Part shown: positions 1 to 8,887 of the stretch, piece after piece | Numbering within the stretch: the stretch's first letter is position 1 | Layout: every line of letters starts with the position of its first letter | From: Bacteroidota bacterium | GTDB taxonomy: Bacteria; Spirochaetota; Spirochaetia; JABMQR01 | Assembly (NCBI GenBank): GCA_013202335.1 | Contig: JABMQR010000007.1 | Coordinates: 1-40,823 of the forward strand | Reading direction: 5' to 3' | DNA: 40,823 nt | Made by a program: the position numbers and the translations under genes | Notes under the pieces: model-generated | The model's database searches: none | What the model was told of the DNA's origin: nothing | Seen by the model: only the letters and a program-made list of their open reading frames with translations

Positions 1-820
1 CAAGACCGGATTTTGAGCTGATTGCAATAATATCTGTCATATACTCGTTAGCTGCTGCATTTTGATACGACAATAATCTGGAGGAGTATTTCGTGCACAG
101 GAAAAAACCTGTGTAATCGACAGATGTCACAAAGTTAAAATCCTTTAACTCCATCTCCTTCACACTACCGGCTTTCAAAACTCCTGCATTGCTGATAAAC
201 AAATCAAGGCCGCCTGTTTCCAGAGCTACTGCTTCCATCATGGCAGCGACGGATTCGTCATTTGTCACATTCACTTCTAATGCTTTTGCAATAACTGTTC
301 CGGATTTCTCATTTAAGGAAGCAGCCAGTTTTTGCGCACCTGTATAATTCATATCTGCAATATAGACAAATGCTCCTGCTTCAGTGAGTTCAGTAACCAT
401 CCCTTCGCCGAAACCCTGTGCCCCGCCGGTGACCAATGCAATTTTACCCCGTACTACATCAGATCGGCTTTCTGACCCTTTGGTGCCTGGAATTACCGAA
501 CAACCTGTATCGGTGACTGATTGGGAATAATCTTTCCCAATCCTGATAATCCTTCCATTTCCAAGCTGTATCGTTCCAGGATACTGATCTGTTTTTTCCG
601 TATACTCAGTAAACTTTTCTCCAATATGCCTGAGCAGTGCGTTTACATCCCCGTTGTCAGCAGGATCATATCCTGCAGTCTCAATAACCAGATCAGCTTC
701 AATTGCTGGATCAACTGAAATAAACTCCGTATGCACGAACAGACCCTTAACCCCATCAAAAGTCAATCCGCGAACATACGGTGGAATGATTACATCCCAT
801 TCCTTACTATATATCTTCAT
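1..820 (-). CDS. Short-chain dehydrogenase/reductase with N-terminal extension (3' end outside window)
   Basis: Reading down from the ATG at 820 gives 273 codons without a stop before the window edge, so the C-terminus is missing. A Rossmann glycine motif (TGGAQGFGEGM) lies near residue 150, followed by NAG (SNAGVLKAG) and the strand carrying the catalytic serine (IIAISSKSG) at the cut end; the Tyr-x-x-x-Lys pair would be beyond the edge. About 140 residues precede the Rossmann fold, unusual for a classical 250-residue SDR and reminiscent of sugar-phosphate dehydrogenases or of aldolase-SDR fusions; I do not recognise the extension. The ATG overlaps the stop of the PHP gene by 4 nt (ATGA), so the two are probably translationally coupled. 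It is likely an NAD(P)-dependent dehydrogenase of a sugar or polyol; the substrate is not inferable. Confidence 0.85.
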   Translation of the reverse strand, partial: MKIYSKEWDVIIPPYVRGLTFDGVKGLFVHTEFISVDPAIEADLVIETAGYDPADNGDVNALLRHIGEKFTEYTEKTDQYPGTIQLGNGRIIRIGKDYSQSVTDTGCSVIPGTKGSESRSDVVRGKIALVTGGAQGFGEGMVTELTEAGAFVYIADMNYTGAQKLAASLNEKSGTVIAKALEVNVTNDESVAAMMEAVALETGGLDLFISNAGVLKAGSVKEMELKDFNFVTSVDYTGFFLCTKYSSRLLSYQNAAANEYMTDIIAISSKSGL

Positions 821-2160
821 AACCCAAACCTCTTTTTTATATCATCAAGCGGTACATTCAGCGAAAATGGATTCAATTGCCGCCCAATTTCAGCATATAC
901 CTGTATTCGTTCAGCAATTGATTTATCTGCCAGTGGATTTTTACTCTGGAACATCCCCAATTCAGGATCTGCGGATGCGAGTTTCTCATGTGCAACCAGT
1001 GCCCATGCTGAATCCAGCAAGTGTACAAATTCAGGCTGCAGCATCTCCGGACAGTTAAATGTTTGACGGGACGAGTTAATATCAACCCCGCTTATCTCCA
1101 TCAAACCATATTTCCCGGCAAGTTCCTGCACTCTCAGCAGCTGCTCTTTGGTGTTTCGCGGCGGCATATAGGTTACCGCAGAATAGCCGATTTCATTGAG
1201 GACACTAAAAAGTTCATCAAGATAACTGTCCTCGAATTTTTCCGCTTTTTTATCACCCGTTGGGCTCTCGGTAATATCTCCCAGATACGCATATGCGGGG
1301 ATTGCCCCGATTGAGAGCGCAAAATCAACAACCTTTTTTGCAGGAATTGTCTCTTCCGTATCAGGCTGAATAAAAAACTCCGGCAGAAAACTCCCTTTCA
1401 GGATTCCAAGAAGATCATAGATATAGTGAGGATTCTCAGTATCAAGGAACAGATGACGTACTTTTTCACTAAGAGACATTTTGAGCTCTTTTTCCAGAAA
1501 ATCAATGATTGGCTGTCCCTTTCCCAACTCCTCAATTATTCTCCCTGCAAGAGCAGCTAATATATGCCTTTCGGTTATACTCCCACCCTCATCACTTCTG
1601 GAAAGAGCATATACATCCCGGTCAAAATCCAGAGGAGGTATCCCATACCCGGAAATGAGTACATTTAAGGCTGCAACTTCTGCCCGGTTTCTTCTATTCC
1701 GAATCGTATTGATAGGTTTCAGAAATTCCCGGCATGCCGCAATTTTATCTGACGGCACCCCATGTACACACATATACACAATGCCTTTAGAGTCAGGATT
1801 GTTTATTTTTCTGTCACTCAGAGGTGTATCTTTAAAACTGCACCGCACTTCAAACCCTACCGTTGTCGCTATCCCCAGTTGAGAACCGGCAAAAAGCGTC
1901 TCTTCCGCTGCTGAAATGCTGTCATGGTCAATGCTACCCACAATCTGCAGTCCGGCTTCCCATGCTTTATAGGCCGCCATAGCAGGTTCATAGGGGCTGA
2001 ATGAATAGGTGGTATGAACATGATTATTAACTTCCTGGGTCGCTTCCCGGGTTACGGTACCTTCCTGAATGGACTTGCCCGTTTCCCGGAGTGCTGAGAC
2101 CCGCCTGGAATAATCCGGAGAATTTAGCTCCTCTATCATACTTCGCATATCTTTATTCAT
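817..2160 (-). CDS. PHP-domain metal-dependent hydrolase-like protein
   Basis: A 447-residue protein whose first 100 residues contain the PHP-fold signature: HVHTTYSFS, then IGSIDHDS and a VGFEVRCSF strand. PHP domains are metal-dependent phosphoesterases or amidohydrolase-like enzymes; the substrate is unknown. The frame stays open up to 2319, but that part runs through an AT-rich repeat and hairpin. I chose the ATG at 2160 because AAGGA lies 8 nt upstream; an ATG at 2169 is possible. It sits between the fused E1 gene (180 nt upstream) and the SDR gene, which it overlaps by 4 nt. A promoter-like repeat at 2246-2310 could drive PHP plus SDR separately from the dehydrogenase genes. A role in breaking down a phosphorylated intermediate of the same pathway is plausible but unproven. 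Confidence 0.85.
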   Translation of the reverse strand: MNKDMRSMIEELNSPDYSRRVSALRETGKSIQEGTVTREATQEVNNHVHTTYSFSPYEPAMAAYKAWEAGLQIVGSIDHDSISAAEETLFAGSQLGIATTVGFEVRCSFKDTPLSDRKINNPDSKGIVYMCVHGVPSDKIAACREFLKPINTIRNRRNRAEVAALNVLISGYGIPPLDFDRDVYALSRSDEGGSITERHILAALAGRIIEELGKGQPIIDFLEKELKMSLSEKVRHLFLDTENPHYIYDLLGILKGSFLPEFFIQPDTEETIPAKKVVDFALSIGAIPAYAYLGDITESPTGDKKAEKFEDSYLDELFSVLNEIGYSAVTYMPPRNTKEQLLRVQELAGKYGLMEISGVDINSSRQTFNCPEMLQPEFVHLLDSAWALVAHEKLASADPELGMFQSKNPLADKSIAERIQVYAEIGRQLNPFSLNVPLDDIKKRFGL

Positions 2161-2196
2161 AAAAATCATCCTTGGAGGTTCTTTCAAAATTATTAG

Positions 2197-2217
2197 ACAA
2201 AACCCGAAGGGTTTAGT
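2197..2217 (-). terminator. UUCG-capped hairpin in leader of the PHP gene
   Basis: On the minus strand, AAACCC-TTC-GGGTTT forms a stem whose loop is the very stable C(UUCG)G tetraloop, extended by GAC/GTC across a T-T mismatch. It is followed by TAATAATTTT rather than a continuous U tract, so it could be a weak terminator, an attenuator or an mRNA-stabilising hairpin 37 nt before the PHP start. Confidence 0.45.
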
Positions 2218-2245
2218 CCATTTTGCAAAGAACCACCTATAGTTA

Positions 2246-2310
2246 GAAGTTTTTGATTGATTGTAATTACTTATATTATAACATATTACAAATTTATGAT
2301 CAAAAACTTC
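2246..2310 (-). repeat. 65-bp inverted-repeat element, copy A, with embedded promoter
   Basis: The arms GAAGTTTTTGAT and ATCAAAAACTTC are perfect 12-bp inverted repeats around 41 bp of AT-rich DNA. Read on the minus strand it contains TTGATC (2298-2303), a 17-bp spacer and TATAAT (2275-2280), a near-consensus sigma-70-type promoter pointing to the PHP gene. Related copies lie at 17398-17462 and 35863-35925. Confidence 0.75.
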
Positions 2311-2313
2311 ATA

Positions 2314-2336
2314 AATCAATTTCAGTGAAATTGATT
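2314..2336 (-). terminator. AT-rich hairpin just after the E1 stop codon
   Basis: AATCAATTTC and GAAATTGATT form a perfect 10-bp stem with a 3-nt loop, starting 3 nt past the E1 stop codon. There is no clear U tract. It may end or stabilise the dehydrogenase transcript. Confidence 0.45.
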
Positions 2337-2339
2337 CCC

Positions 2340-4796
2340 TTACACACCAAGTTTACTAAGTCTGTAAAACTCACCATCGGTCTGGATTGTTTGTACCTGA
2401 TGTCCGGGAAGGGGAAGAATTTGTTCATGGATAGTATCAAGAATCCAATCTGGCTGTGCGAAAAACAGATCTTCCATCTCTGCCGGAGGTGTTATCCAGT
2501 TTCTTGATCCAAGAACCACTGGTGGTGCATCCAGATAATCAAATGCAAGCCTGCCCAGATTTGATGCTACCGTATGCAGAAATGATCCACGTTCGCTGGC
2601 ATCTGAAGTCAGCAGAACCCGTCCGGTCTTCTTCACAGAGGCAACCAGAGATTCGTAGTTAAGCGGATTGATAAACCTCAGGTCTATCACTTCAGCATCA
2701 AGACCATACTGATCTTTCAGCTTCTCCGCAGCATCCATTGCTGTATAGAGTGTTGCGCCGATTGTTATAATGGTAAGGTCTTTCCCCTCTTTTCGTACTG
2801 CCGGTTCGCCCTCAGGTGTCTCGTAATACCCCTCAGGTACTCCACCAGTCTCAAACTGTTCACCGATTCCATAGAGTTTCTGGCTCTCAAAAAATACTAC
2901 AGGGTCTGTCCCTCTCAGTGCCAGATTCAGCATTCCCTTTGCATCGTATGGTGTAGCAGGAAACATAACCTTAAGTCCTGGAATATGTGCAGTAATTGCT
3001 GACCAATCCTGTGAATGCTGGGCACCGTATTTACTACCGACAGAGACTCTGAGCACAAGCGGCATTTTTAGCACTCCCGCACTCATTGCCTGCCATTTCG
3101 GCATCTGATTAAATATTTCATCACCGGCACGGCCCATAAAGTCACAATACATTAATTCAACAACTGCTCTGCCACCAGCCATAGCATAACCAACCCCGCT
3201 TCCTACAATTGAAGCTTCAGAGATTGGTGAGTTGAAAAATCTGTGGTACGGCAGCAGCTCTGTAAGCCCTCTGTAACAGGCAAAAGCTCCGCCCCAGTCC
3301 CGGTTATCTTCACCATACGCTACCATTGTAGGGTCTGTGGTAAAACCATGAACCATCGCTTCAAAAATTCCATCCCGGTAGGCATAGAGTCGTGCTGATG
3401 AAACTTTCTTTCCATTCTCATCAAGATAAAACCGTTTTTTTCTTGCTATCTGCTTAACCCGTTCGTTATCTTCAGGTGCTTCCAGCAGTTCAGGTTTCCG
3501 GTCATCAAACTTCTCAACTTTCTGGTTGGAAAACATTACTGATTCAATAAATCCGCCGTCAACGTGCGGAGATTTCTTACTGTCAATTGCCAGTTCCATG
3601 GTCTTTCTGATCTTCCCAACCACTTCCTGTTTATAATCTGCAATCTCTGCAGCGGTTAATACCTTATTTTCCTCAAGGTATTCTGCAAAGGAGACTAAAC
3701 TGTCGTGTTCTTTGAATGTTTCAATCTCTTCCCTGGTCCGGTAGGACGACACATCGGAGGGCGAGTGACCTGAAAGCCGGTAGGTTATCGTATCCATAAG
3801 TACAGGACCACGACCTTCAATAAGCAGTTTCTTCTTTCGTGATACGGCATCGGCTACTGCCAAAGGATTAAAACCGTCGACTCTTTCAGCATGCATACCA
3901 TCAGCATTAACACCATACCCAATTCGTGCTGGTGTTCCGTAACCCATTGTCTCCCCAAGGGTCTGTCCACCCATTCCGTAGAAATTATTAAAAACATTAA
4001 GCATATACGGCGGAGCTCCGGCCATATCACCCCAGAGGGTGTTATACTGATCCATTGCAGCCAGCATCAGACCTTCCCAAACAGGTCCGCATGCCATCGA
4101 TGCATCACCGACATTTGCTATTACAATACCCGGTTTCCGGTTAATTTTTTTATAGAGCGCAGCCCCAACAGCGATATCCCCGCTGCCGCCGACAATGGCG
4201 TTATTCGGCATACTGCCGAAGGGAGCAAAGAATGTATGCATTGATCCGCCAAGTCCCCGGTTGAAACCGGTTTTTCTGGCAAATATCTCTGCCAGTGCAC
4301 CATACAGTACAAAGTTCTCAGCAAGATCCTGTGTATCTTTTCCGATAAAATCCTGTTCCACGACAGAAAGGACATCCCCATCCATAAACTCTTTCATAAC
4401 GGTTACCAGATTGTCATCACCGATCTTTCGGATAGCAGAAAAACTCTTTGCAAGGATTTCACCATGACTTCTGTGGGAACCAAAAATAAAATCTTCAGGA
4501 TCAAGATTCACACACTGTCCAACCGCAGCTGATTCCTGGCCTATGGAGAGGTGAGCCGGACCGCGATGGTTATACTCTAAACCTTCATACTTACCCTCTC
4601 TCTTAATCAGGTCAAGCATAGTCTCAAATTCGCGAATTAACAGCATATCCCGGTACATATCTATTAATCCCTTTTTTCCATACTGCTTAATTTCTTTGGC
4701 AGCATTGGGTTTATAGGTATTCATCGGGATGGATTTTAGTGGTAATGTTTCTGATTTCCGGACTGCAACCGGATCAATTGGTAAACTCTTGGGCAT
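2340..4796 (-). CDS. 2-oxoacid dehydrogenase E1, fused alpha and beta subunits
   Basis: An 818-residue fusion of the two subunits of the thiamine-diphosphate-dependent E1 component (pyruvate, branched-chain or acetoin dehydrogenase type). The alpha part (about residues 40-420) has the ThDP/Mg motif as GDASMACG near residue 230, with the partner Asn in [11 protein letters not shown]. The beta part (about 470-818) has [23 protein letters not shown] and [10 protein letters not shown]. In most heteromeric complexes these are separate genes of about 330-370 codons each. The ATG at 4796 has AAGGAG 6 nt upstream. It lies 10 nt after the E3 stop and follows E2 and E3, so all three components form one operon. 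The motifs do not settle the 2-oxoacid; pyruvate, acetoin or a branched-chain acid are options. Confidence 0.93.
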   Translation of the reverse strand: MPKSLPIDPVAVRKSETLPLKSIPMNTYKPNAAKEIKQYGKKGLIDMYRDMLLIREFETMLDLIKREGKYEGLEYNHRGPAHLSIGQESAAVGQCVNLDPEDFIFGSHRSHGEILAKSFSAIRKIGDDNLVTVMKEFMDGDVLSVVEQDFIGKDTQDLAENFVLYGALAEIFARKTGFNRGLGGSMHTFFAPFGSMPNNAIVGGSGDIAVGAALYKKINRKPGIVIANVGDASMACGPVWEGLMLAAMDQYNTLWGDMAGAPPYMLNVFNNFYGMGGQTLGETMGYGTPARIGYGVNADGMHAERVDGFNPLAVADAVSRKKKLLIEGRGPVLMDTITYRLSGHSPSDVSSYRTREEIETFKEHDSLVSFAEYLEENKVLTAAEIADYKQEVVGKIRKTMELAIDSKKSPHVDGGFIESVMFSNQKVEKFDDRKPELLEAPEDNERVKQIARKKRFYLDENGKKVSSARLYAYRDGIFEAMVHGFTTDPTMVAYGEDNRDWGGAFACYRGLTELLPYHRFFNSPISEASIVGSGVGYAMAGGRAVVELMYCDFMGRAGDEIFNQMPKWQAMSAGVLKMPLVLRVSVGSKYGAQHSQDWSAITAHIPGLKVMFPATPYDAKGMLNLALRGTDPVVFFESQKLYGIGEQFETGGVPEGYYETPEGEPAVRKEGKDLTIITIGATLYTAMDAAEKLKDQYGLDAEVIDLRFINPLNYESLVASVKKTGRVLLTSDASERGSFLHTVASNLGRLAFDYLDAPPVVLGSRNWITPPAEMEDLFFAQPDWILDTIHEQILPLPGHQVQTIQTDGEFYRLSKLGV

Positions 4797-4806
4797 CTGT
4801 TTCTCC

Positions 4807-6174
4807 TTAGTTTGGTAAATTTATGGCTATACAGACATCTTTAATGATCTCTGAAATTGTCGGATGTGGAAAAATTATTTCCCGTACGTCCTGCACACGT
4901 AATTCTGCTTCAATAAATGCAGCTGCTCCGAAAATCATCTCACTTCCGGCTCCGCCTAACAGGTGAACACCCAGAATTTTTCCTGAATCGGCATCAGCAA
5001 TTACTTTACAGAGACCACCGGCTTTTTTACCCCATTCTGCAAGAAACCTGCCGTTAGCACGCATTTGCATAGAGGCGGAAACAACTTGATAACCAGCAGC
5101 CTTTGCTTCCTCTTCCGTCATACCGCAGCCGGCTGCTTCCGGTAGGCTGTAGACGACCCAGGGTATCGCATCGTATCGCATGAGACTTCCGTTGCCGAAC
5201 ATATTTGCAATTGCGACTTCCCCCATTCGGGAAGCTGAATGCGCCAGCAGAGACTTTCCGGTAACATCACCAACTGCATAGACATTCGGCAGGTTGGTCT
5301 GCATTTTTTCATTTACCGAAATTCCACTTTTACCGTAATCGAGTCCAAATCCCTGAGTAGATTTCAGTTTTTCCAAACCGTCAACATTGGGTTTTCTTCC
5401 TACGCTTATCAGTACGGTATCTGCTTCAACGATCTGATTTACCCCTTTTGCATCGGTATAGTTCACGCCGGTTTCAGTAATCTCATAGACTCTGCATCCC
5501 AGCTTAAAGCTGACTTTTTTCATCTCCCTGCGGAGAAGCTTTGAGAATTCCGGCTCCATAAGGGGTACGATCTCAGGCATCATCTCAATAACCGTTACCT
5601 CTGCACCAGCTGAGCTAAATAAGGAGGCAAATTCAACACCTATTACTCCACCGCCGATAACGGCCAGTTTTTTAGGCATCTTATCAATTTCCAGAATTTC
5701 CCGACTGGTGGTAACGATCGAACTATCAAAGCCCTTTATTGGGGGAACAACAGTTGATGATCCCGTTGCAATAAGAATATTCTTTCCTTCATATACAGAA
5801 TCCCCTACGGAAACATGTGAGGTATCCAGAAATTCAGCTGTTCCTGAAATGACTGCTACCCCGCTCTTTTTCATCAGGTACTGAATACCTTTTCTGAGAG
5901 TTTCGATAGTATCCTGTTTCCATGCCATTGCTGTGGGCAGATCAAACTCTACACCGCTGCAGGTAACACCATACTTTCCGCCCTCTAATGCGTGAACAAA
6001 GTGTTTGGCTGAATTCAGCAGGGATTTTGTCGGGATACAGCCTGAATTTGTGCAGACTCCGCCTACATGCTCTTTCTCTATAAGCAGTACTTTTTTACCA
6101 AGTTCACCTGCCCGTTCGGCGGCCACATAGCCTCCGGGACCTGCCCCGATAACTATCAGATCATATATTTCCAT
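4807..6174 (-). CDS. lpdA: Dihydrolipoamide dehydrogenase (E3)
   Basis: A 455-residue flavoprotein of usual family length. It has the N-terminal FAD motif GAGPGG, the redox-active disulfide in [13 protein letters not shown] (Cys41 and Cys46), the NAD-binding motif [13 protein letters not shown], the second FAD motif ending in [10 protein letters not shown], and the C-terminal HPTISE with the catalytic His-Glu pair near 437. It reoxidises dihydrolipoamide on E2 using NAD+. The start at 6174 has AGGAG about 7 nt upstream. A 196-nt spacer separates it from the upstream E2 gene and holds a 165-bp structured repeat; the E1 gene follows after 10 nt. It may also serve other lipoyl enzymes in the cell. 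Confidence 0.95.
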   Translation of the reverse strand: MEIYDLIVIGAGPGGYVAAERAGELGKKVLLIEKEHVGGVCTNSGCIPTKSLLNSAKHFVHALEGGKYGVTCSGVEFDLPTAMAWKQDTIETLRKGIQYLMKKSGVAVISGTAEFLDTSHVSVGDSVYEGKNILIATGSSTVVPPIKGFDSSIVTTSREILEIDKMPKKLAVIGGGVIGVEFASLFSSAGAEVTVIEMMPEIVPLMEPEFSKLLRREMKKVSFKLGCRVYEITETGVNYTDAKGVNQIVEADTVLISVGRKPNVDGLEKLKSTQGFGLDYGKSGISVNEKMQTNLPNVYAVGDVTGKSLLAHSASRMGEVAIANMFGNGSLMRYDAIPWVVYSLPEAAGCGMTEEEAKAAGYQVVSASMQMRANGRFLAEWGKKAGGLCKVIADADSGKILGVHLLGGAGSEMIFGAAAFIEAELRVQDVREIIFPHPTISEIIKDVCIAINLPN

Positions 6175-6196
6175 CTCTTCTCCTACTTTTCTTTTT

Positions 6197-6361
6197 GAAG
6201 TGATCTGAAGCCGGTGGGATTGTAACAGCTGTTAAATATTGGGTTGAAACTAATTAGCCCAATATTTTTTACCCTAAAAATGAAAAAAGTTTTTTGTTCG
6301 AATAAATCCTTTGCAAAAAAATGTTTATCATTCAGAAAACCCACTGTCTTCAGATCACTTC
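6197..6361 (+). repeat. 165-bp palindromic-ended repeat / candidate structured RNA, copy 1
   Basis: The ends are complementary over 25 positions: GAAGTGATCTGAAG on the left and CTTCAGATCACTTC on the right are perfect, followed by GGTGGG against CCCAC. An inner hairpin pairs AAATATTGGG with CCCAATATTT. It fills the spacer between E2 and E3. A second copy lies at 36550-36715. Shared blocks are GGTGGGATTGTAA, TTAGCCCA, GAATAAATCCTTT and GTTTATCATTCAGAAAACCC. The strand is given as plus because wobble pairs favour that orientation. Confidence 0.8.
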
Positions 6362-6370
6362 ATATTTTAT

Positions 6371-7750
6371 TTATTGGACCATCAATAAATCGATGTTCCT
6401 GATGTTATCAGCCAATGCCTTCAGGAATCGCGCAGCAGGTGCTCCGTCAATTGCCTGATGATCAAATGTGAGGGAGAGGCTCATATGTGGAATAAACTGC
6501 ACTCCTTCCGGGGTTTCAACCGGTTTCAGATCAATTCCACCAACACCCAAAATGGCTGTTTGCGGGATATTAAGAACCGGAGTAAAGCGGTCTATGCCGA
6601 AAGCACCCAGATTGGTAACCGTAAAGGTTCCCCCTTCAAGTTCATCCGGTGAAATTTTCCCGGTTTTACTGGATTCAGCCAGCTGCTTTGCTTCAACTGA
6701 GAGCTCTTTAACGGTTAAGGAATCAGCAAATTTAATAACCGGAACCATCAATCCTCTTTCCGTATCTACTGCTGTTCCAAGATGTACATTATTAAATTCA
6801 ATGATTTTATCTCCTAAAAAGTGAGAATTTACAAAAGGAAAATTAATCAATGTTTTTGCCGCTGCAAAAAGTACCAGATCATTAATATTGATAGCTGAAA
6901 GCCCCATCTCAGGATCGGCAGTTTTAAATCGTGCCCGAACCTCTTTTAATCTTGAGGCATTAGCTGCTGCATGCAATGTTAACTGACAGGTTGTTGAGAT
7001 CGATTCAAACATTCTTTTTGCAGTAATTTTTCGAATACTTTTAACAGGTTTTTCCGTAAAAGTTCCTGGAAAATCTCCTGAAATGGTTTCTGGTAAATTC
7101 CCTGATCCCGGAACTTGCAGATCTGCTGTTCGAACCCGGCCGCCTATTCCGGATCCCCTGCCATTCTCAGGCACACTATAATAACCAGATGCCAATGCAG
7201 CTGATGCAGATGGTGTTAACGGCTGACTTCCGGAGGAAACGGACTCAATATCACGCTCTATGATGCGGCCTTTAGGGCCTGTACCTGCAATATTTCCGTA
7301 GTTAATACCCCGTTCTTCTGCTAGTTTTTTTGCCCGTGGGGAAATTCCTGAAGAAACAGACACAGCCAGTACTTCCAGTGTTTCGGCAGTTGCAGCAGCC
7401 TCAACCTCTTTAACAGGAGCTGCAGCAAGAGCTGTACTTCCAACTCCAGCATCTACTGCTTCGCTGCTGCTCTCACTATCAGTTGAAGTAACCAGTGCTG
7501 ATATATCCTCTCCCGCTTCCCCCACGATCACTAATGGTACCTGGACGGGTACTTCATCATCAACCTTGAAGAGTTGTTTCAGAAGAATACCTTCAGCTGT
7601 AGACTCTACTTCAATAGTTGCCTTATCAGTTTCAGCCTCACAAAGGATATCTCCAACAGAAACAGCATCCCCTTCCTGTTTTTTCCACTCAATAATAATA
7701 CATGTCTCTACTGAATTTCCCTGTTTCGGCATTAAAACCTGTTGCGCCAT
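6371..7750 (-). CDS. 2-oxoacid dehydrogenase E2, dihydrolipoyl acyltransferase
   Basis: A 459-residue three-domain protein. An N-terminal lipoyl domain carries the modified lysine in ETDKATIEVES (about residue 43). An Ala/Ser-rich linker leads to an E3/E1-binding domain (SPRAKKLAEERGI...GTGPKGRIIERDI, about 137-172), followed by the catalytic domain with the active-site His-x-x-x-Asp-Gly as DHQAIDG near residue 431. It transfers the acyl group from E1 to CoA and forms the core of the complex. Only one lipoyl domain is present. The ATG at 7750 has AAGGAG 8 nt upstream. It lies 42 nt downstream of the DeoR regulator and is the first structural gene of the operon. Confidence 0.94.
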   Translation of the reverse strand: MAQQVLMPKQGNSVETCIIIEWKKQEGDAVSVGDILCEAETDKATIEVESTAEGILLKQLFKVDDEVPVQVPLVIVGEAGEDISALVTSTDSESSSEAVDAGVGSTALAAAPVKEVEAAATAETLEVLAVSVSSGISPRAKKLAEERGINYGNIAGTGPKGRIIERDIESVSSGSQPLTPSASAALASGYYSVPENGRGSGIGGRVRTADLQVPGSGNLPETISGDFPGTFTEKPVKSIRKITAKRMFESISTTCQLTLHAAANASRLKEVRARFKTADPEMGLSAININDLVLFAAAKTLINFPFVNSHFLGDKIIEFNNVHLGTAVDTERGLMVPVIKFADSLTVKELSVEAKQLAESSKTGKISPDELEGGTFTVTNLGAFGIDRFTPVLNIPQTAILGVGGIDLKPVETPEGVQFIPHMSLSLTFDHQAIDGAPAARFLKALADNIRNIDLLMVQ

Positions 7751-7792
7751 TATGCACTCCTTATTTCGTAATCCAAATGAAACTATATTCGG

Positions 7793-8545
7793 TCAAACCC
7801 TAAGAACCTCTACGCCGCGTTCCTTAAACTCTGCAGCAATTGATTCCGGCAAACCGGTATCTGTAATAATCATATCAATTTTCTCTATCGGCAGAATTTT
7901 AATAAAACCCTTTTTACCGAATTTTGATGAATCCACCACCAGAACCCGCTTTTCCGCCTGCTCACACATCTTTCTCACCATTTCAGCATTCTCAATGAGA
8001 TGGGTTGTCATGCCATACTCAAGCGTAAATCCATCAGTACCGGAAATGGTCATGGAGACATGGAACTGATCCAACCTTCGGATTGCTTCCGGGCCTACCA
8101 GCGCTTCAGCTGAAGGTCTGAATTCACCACCAATAAGTGTCAGGTTGAGATGCGGGTTAACCCGGGCATACGGCAGCAGCAGGGTGGAATTGGTAACAAT
8201 CTGCAGATCCCGTTTTCCCAGCAGGTATCTTCCAACCAGGGCAGAGGTGGTCCCGTTTGTGATCATAATCTGATCTCCATCGGAAACCAGGGCTGCAGCT
8301 GCTTTTGCGATTCTTTCTTTCTCAGGATTCCTGCGTGATTTTTTATCAAGCATGTCAGGGTGAAATGCAGGTACAGCGCCGCCTCTGGATCGTAGTATGA
8401 GGCCCTTTTCTTCAAGCAGTTTCAAATCCGCCCGTACAGTCACAACAGAAACATCGAGAATATCACTCAAACGGGACACAGATACATCTGAACCATTTCT
8501 CAACAGCTCAAGTATTTGATCCTCTCTTTTCGTTATACCGTTCAT
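7793..8545 (-). CDS. DeoR/GlpR-family transcriptional regulator
   Basis: A 250-residue protein of typical family length. Residues 5-60 form the DeoR winged helix (KREDQILELL...VSRLSDILDVSVVTVRADLKLLEEKGL) ending in RSRGGAV. The rest is the DeoR sensor domain, with GTTSALVGRYL and LIGGEFRPSAEALVGPEA, which usually binds a sugar phosphate and resembles the ribose-5-phosphate isomerase fold. It is the first gene of the operon and so probably represses its own transcription and that of the dehydrogenase genes. The ATG at 8545 has AAAGGA 7 nt upstream. Repeats of the type GAAA around the promoter at 8588-8616 are candidate operator sites. Confidence 0.93.
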   Translation of the reverse strand: MNGITKREDQILELLRNGSDVSVSRLSDILDVSVVTVRADLKLLEEKGLILRSRGGAVPAFHPDMLDKKSRRNPEKERIAKAAAALVSDGDQIMITNGTTSALVGRYLLGKRDLQIVTNSTLLLPYARVNPHLNLTLIGGEFRPSAEALVGPEAIRRLDQFHVSMTISGTDGFTLEYGMTTHLIENAEMVRKMCEQAEKRVLVVDSSKFGKKGFIKILPIEKIDMIITDTGLPESIAAEFKERGVEVLRV

Positions 8546-8571
8546 AAGATTTCCTTTAACTTTCCAAGTTA

Positions 8572-8616
8572 TTTCTTTTCGCTTTCTATTTTATTTCTTT
8601 TTAGGAATTAGATCAA
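8572..8616 (-). promoter_or_regulatory. Promoter and likely DeoR operator of the dehydrogenase operon
   Basis: On the minus strand TTGATC (8611-8616), a 17-bp spacer and TAAAAT (8588-8593) form a good promoter about 35 nt before the regulator start codon. The DNA around the -10 box and start site is a run of direct AGAAA-type repeats (GAAAGCGAAAAGAAAT), as in operators of the DeoR family. A regulator binding here would block initiation. Confidence 0.6.
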
Positions 8617-8887
8617 GATAGAAATAGAGATTTAGCGGAAAATAAATTTTTCACGATAATGAGATGGGAATATTTTTGTAAAATTCTTTAATATGATTTT
8701 TGGAGCAGGGAGGGGAAATTTTTTGCAGGCTATACTATTTTTAATAAGAACTACTTCATTATTAACTTGGACACTCTGTCCATAATCATTAGGTTTAATA
8801 CCTTATCGCGACATGATGTCGTGATAATTGTCGCGATTACTGCCAAACAGCAGCGATCTTTAACATATCGCGACATGGTGTCTCGAT
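8617..8887. promoter_or_regulatory. Gene-free spacer with TGGACA palindrome and TCGCGACA repeat cluster
   Basis: No ORF is convincing in this stretch. 8768-8782 is a palindrome (TGGACA-ctc-TGTCCA). 8805-8825 is a near-perfect palindrome built from ATCGCGACAT and ATGTCGTGAT, followed by TGTCGCGAT at 8830, and 8867-8887 is a second, related palindrome (ATCGCGACAT, GTGTCTCGAT). A further TGTCTCGAT at 8891 overlaps the end of the adjacent pseudogene. Such arrays look like protein-binding sites; the partner is unknown. Confidence 0.55.

Noticed and set aside
2161..2319. Upstream extension of the PHP reading frame to 2319
   Set aside because: The extra 53 codons run through the inverted-repeat promoter element and a UUCG hairpin, and the peptide resembles nothing; AAGGA marks the start at 2160.
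6290..6310. GTTCGAATAAATCC as a tRNA T-arm
   Set aside because: No acceptor or anticodon stem fits around it, and the second repeat copy has GTTTGAAT at the same place. It is part of the 165-bp repeat.
6197..6361. Riboswitch or attenuator of the dehydrogenase operon
   Set aside because: The second copy precedes galU in the opposite orientation relative to its gene, and the pairing evidence favours the antisense strand here, so a cis riboswitch is unlikely.
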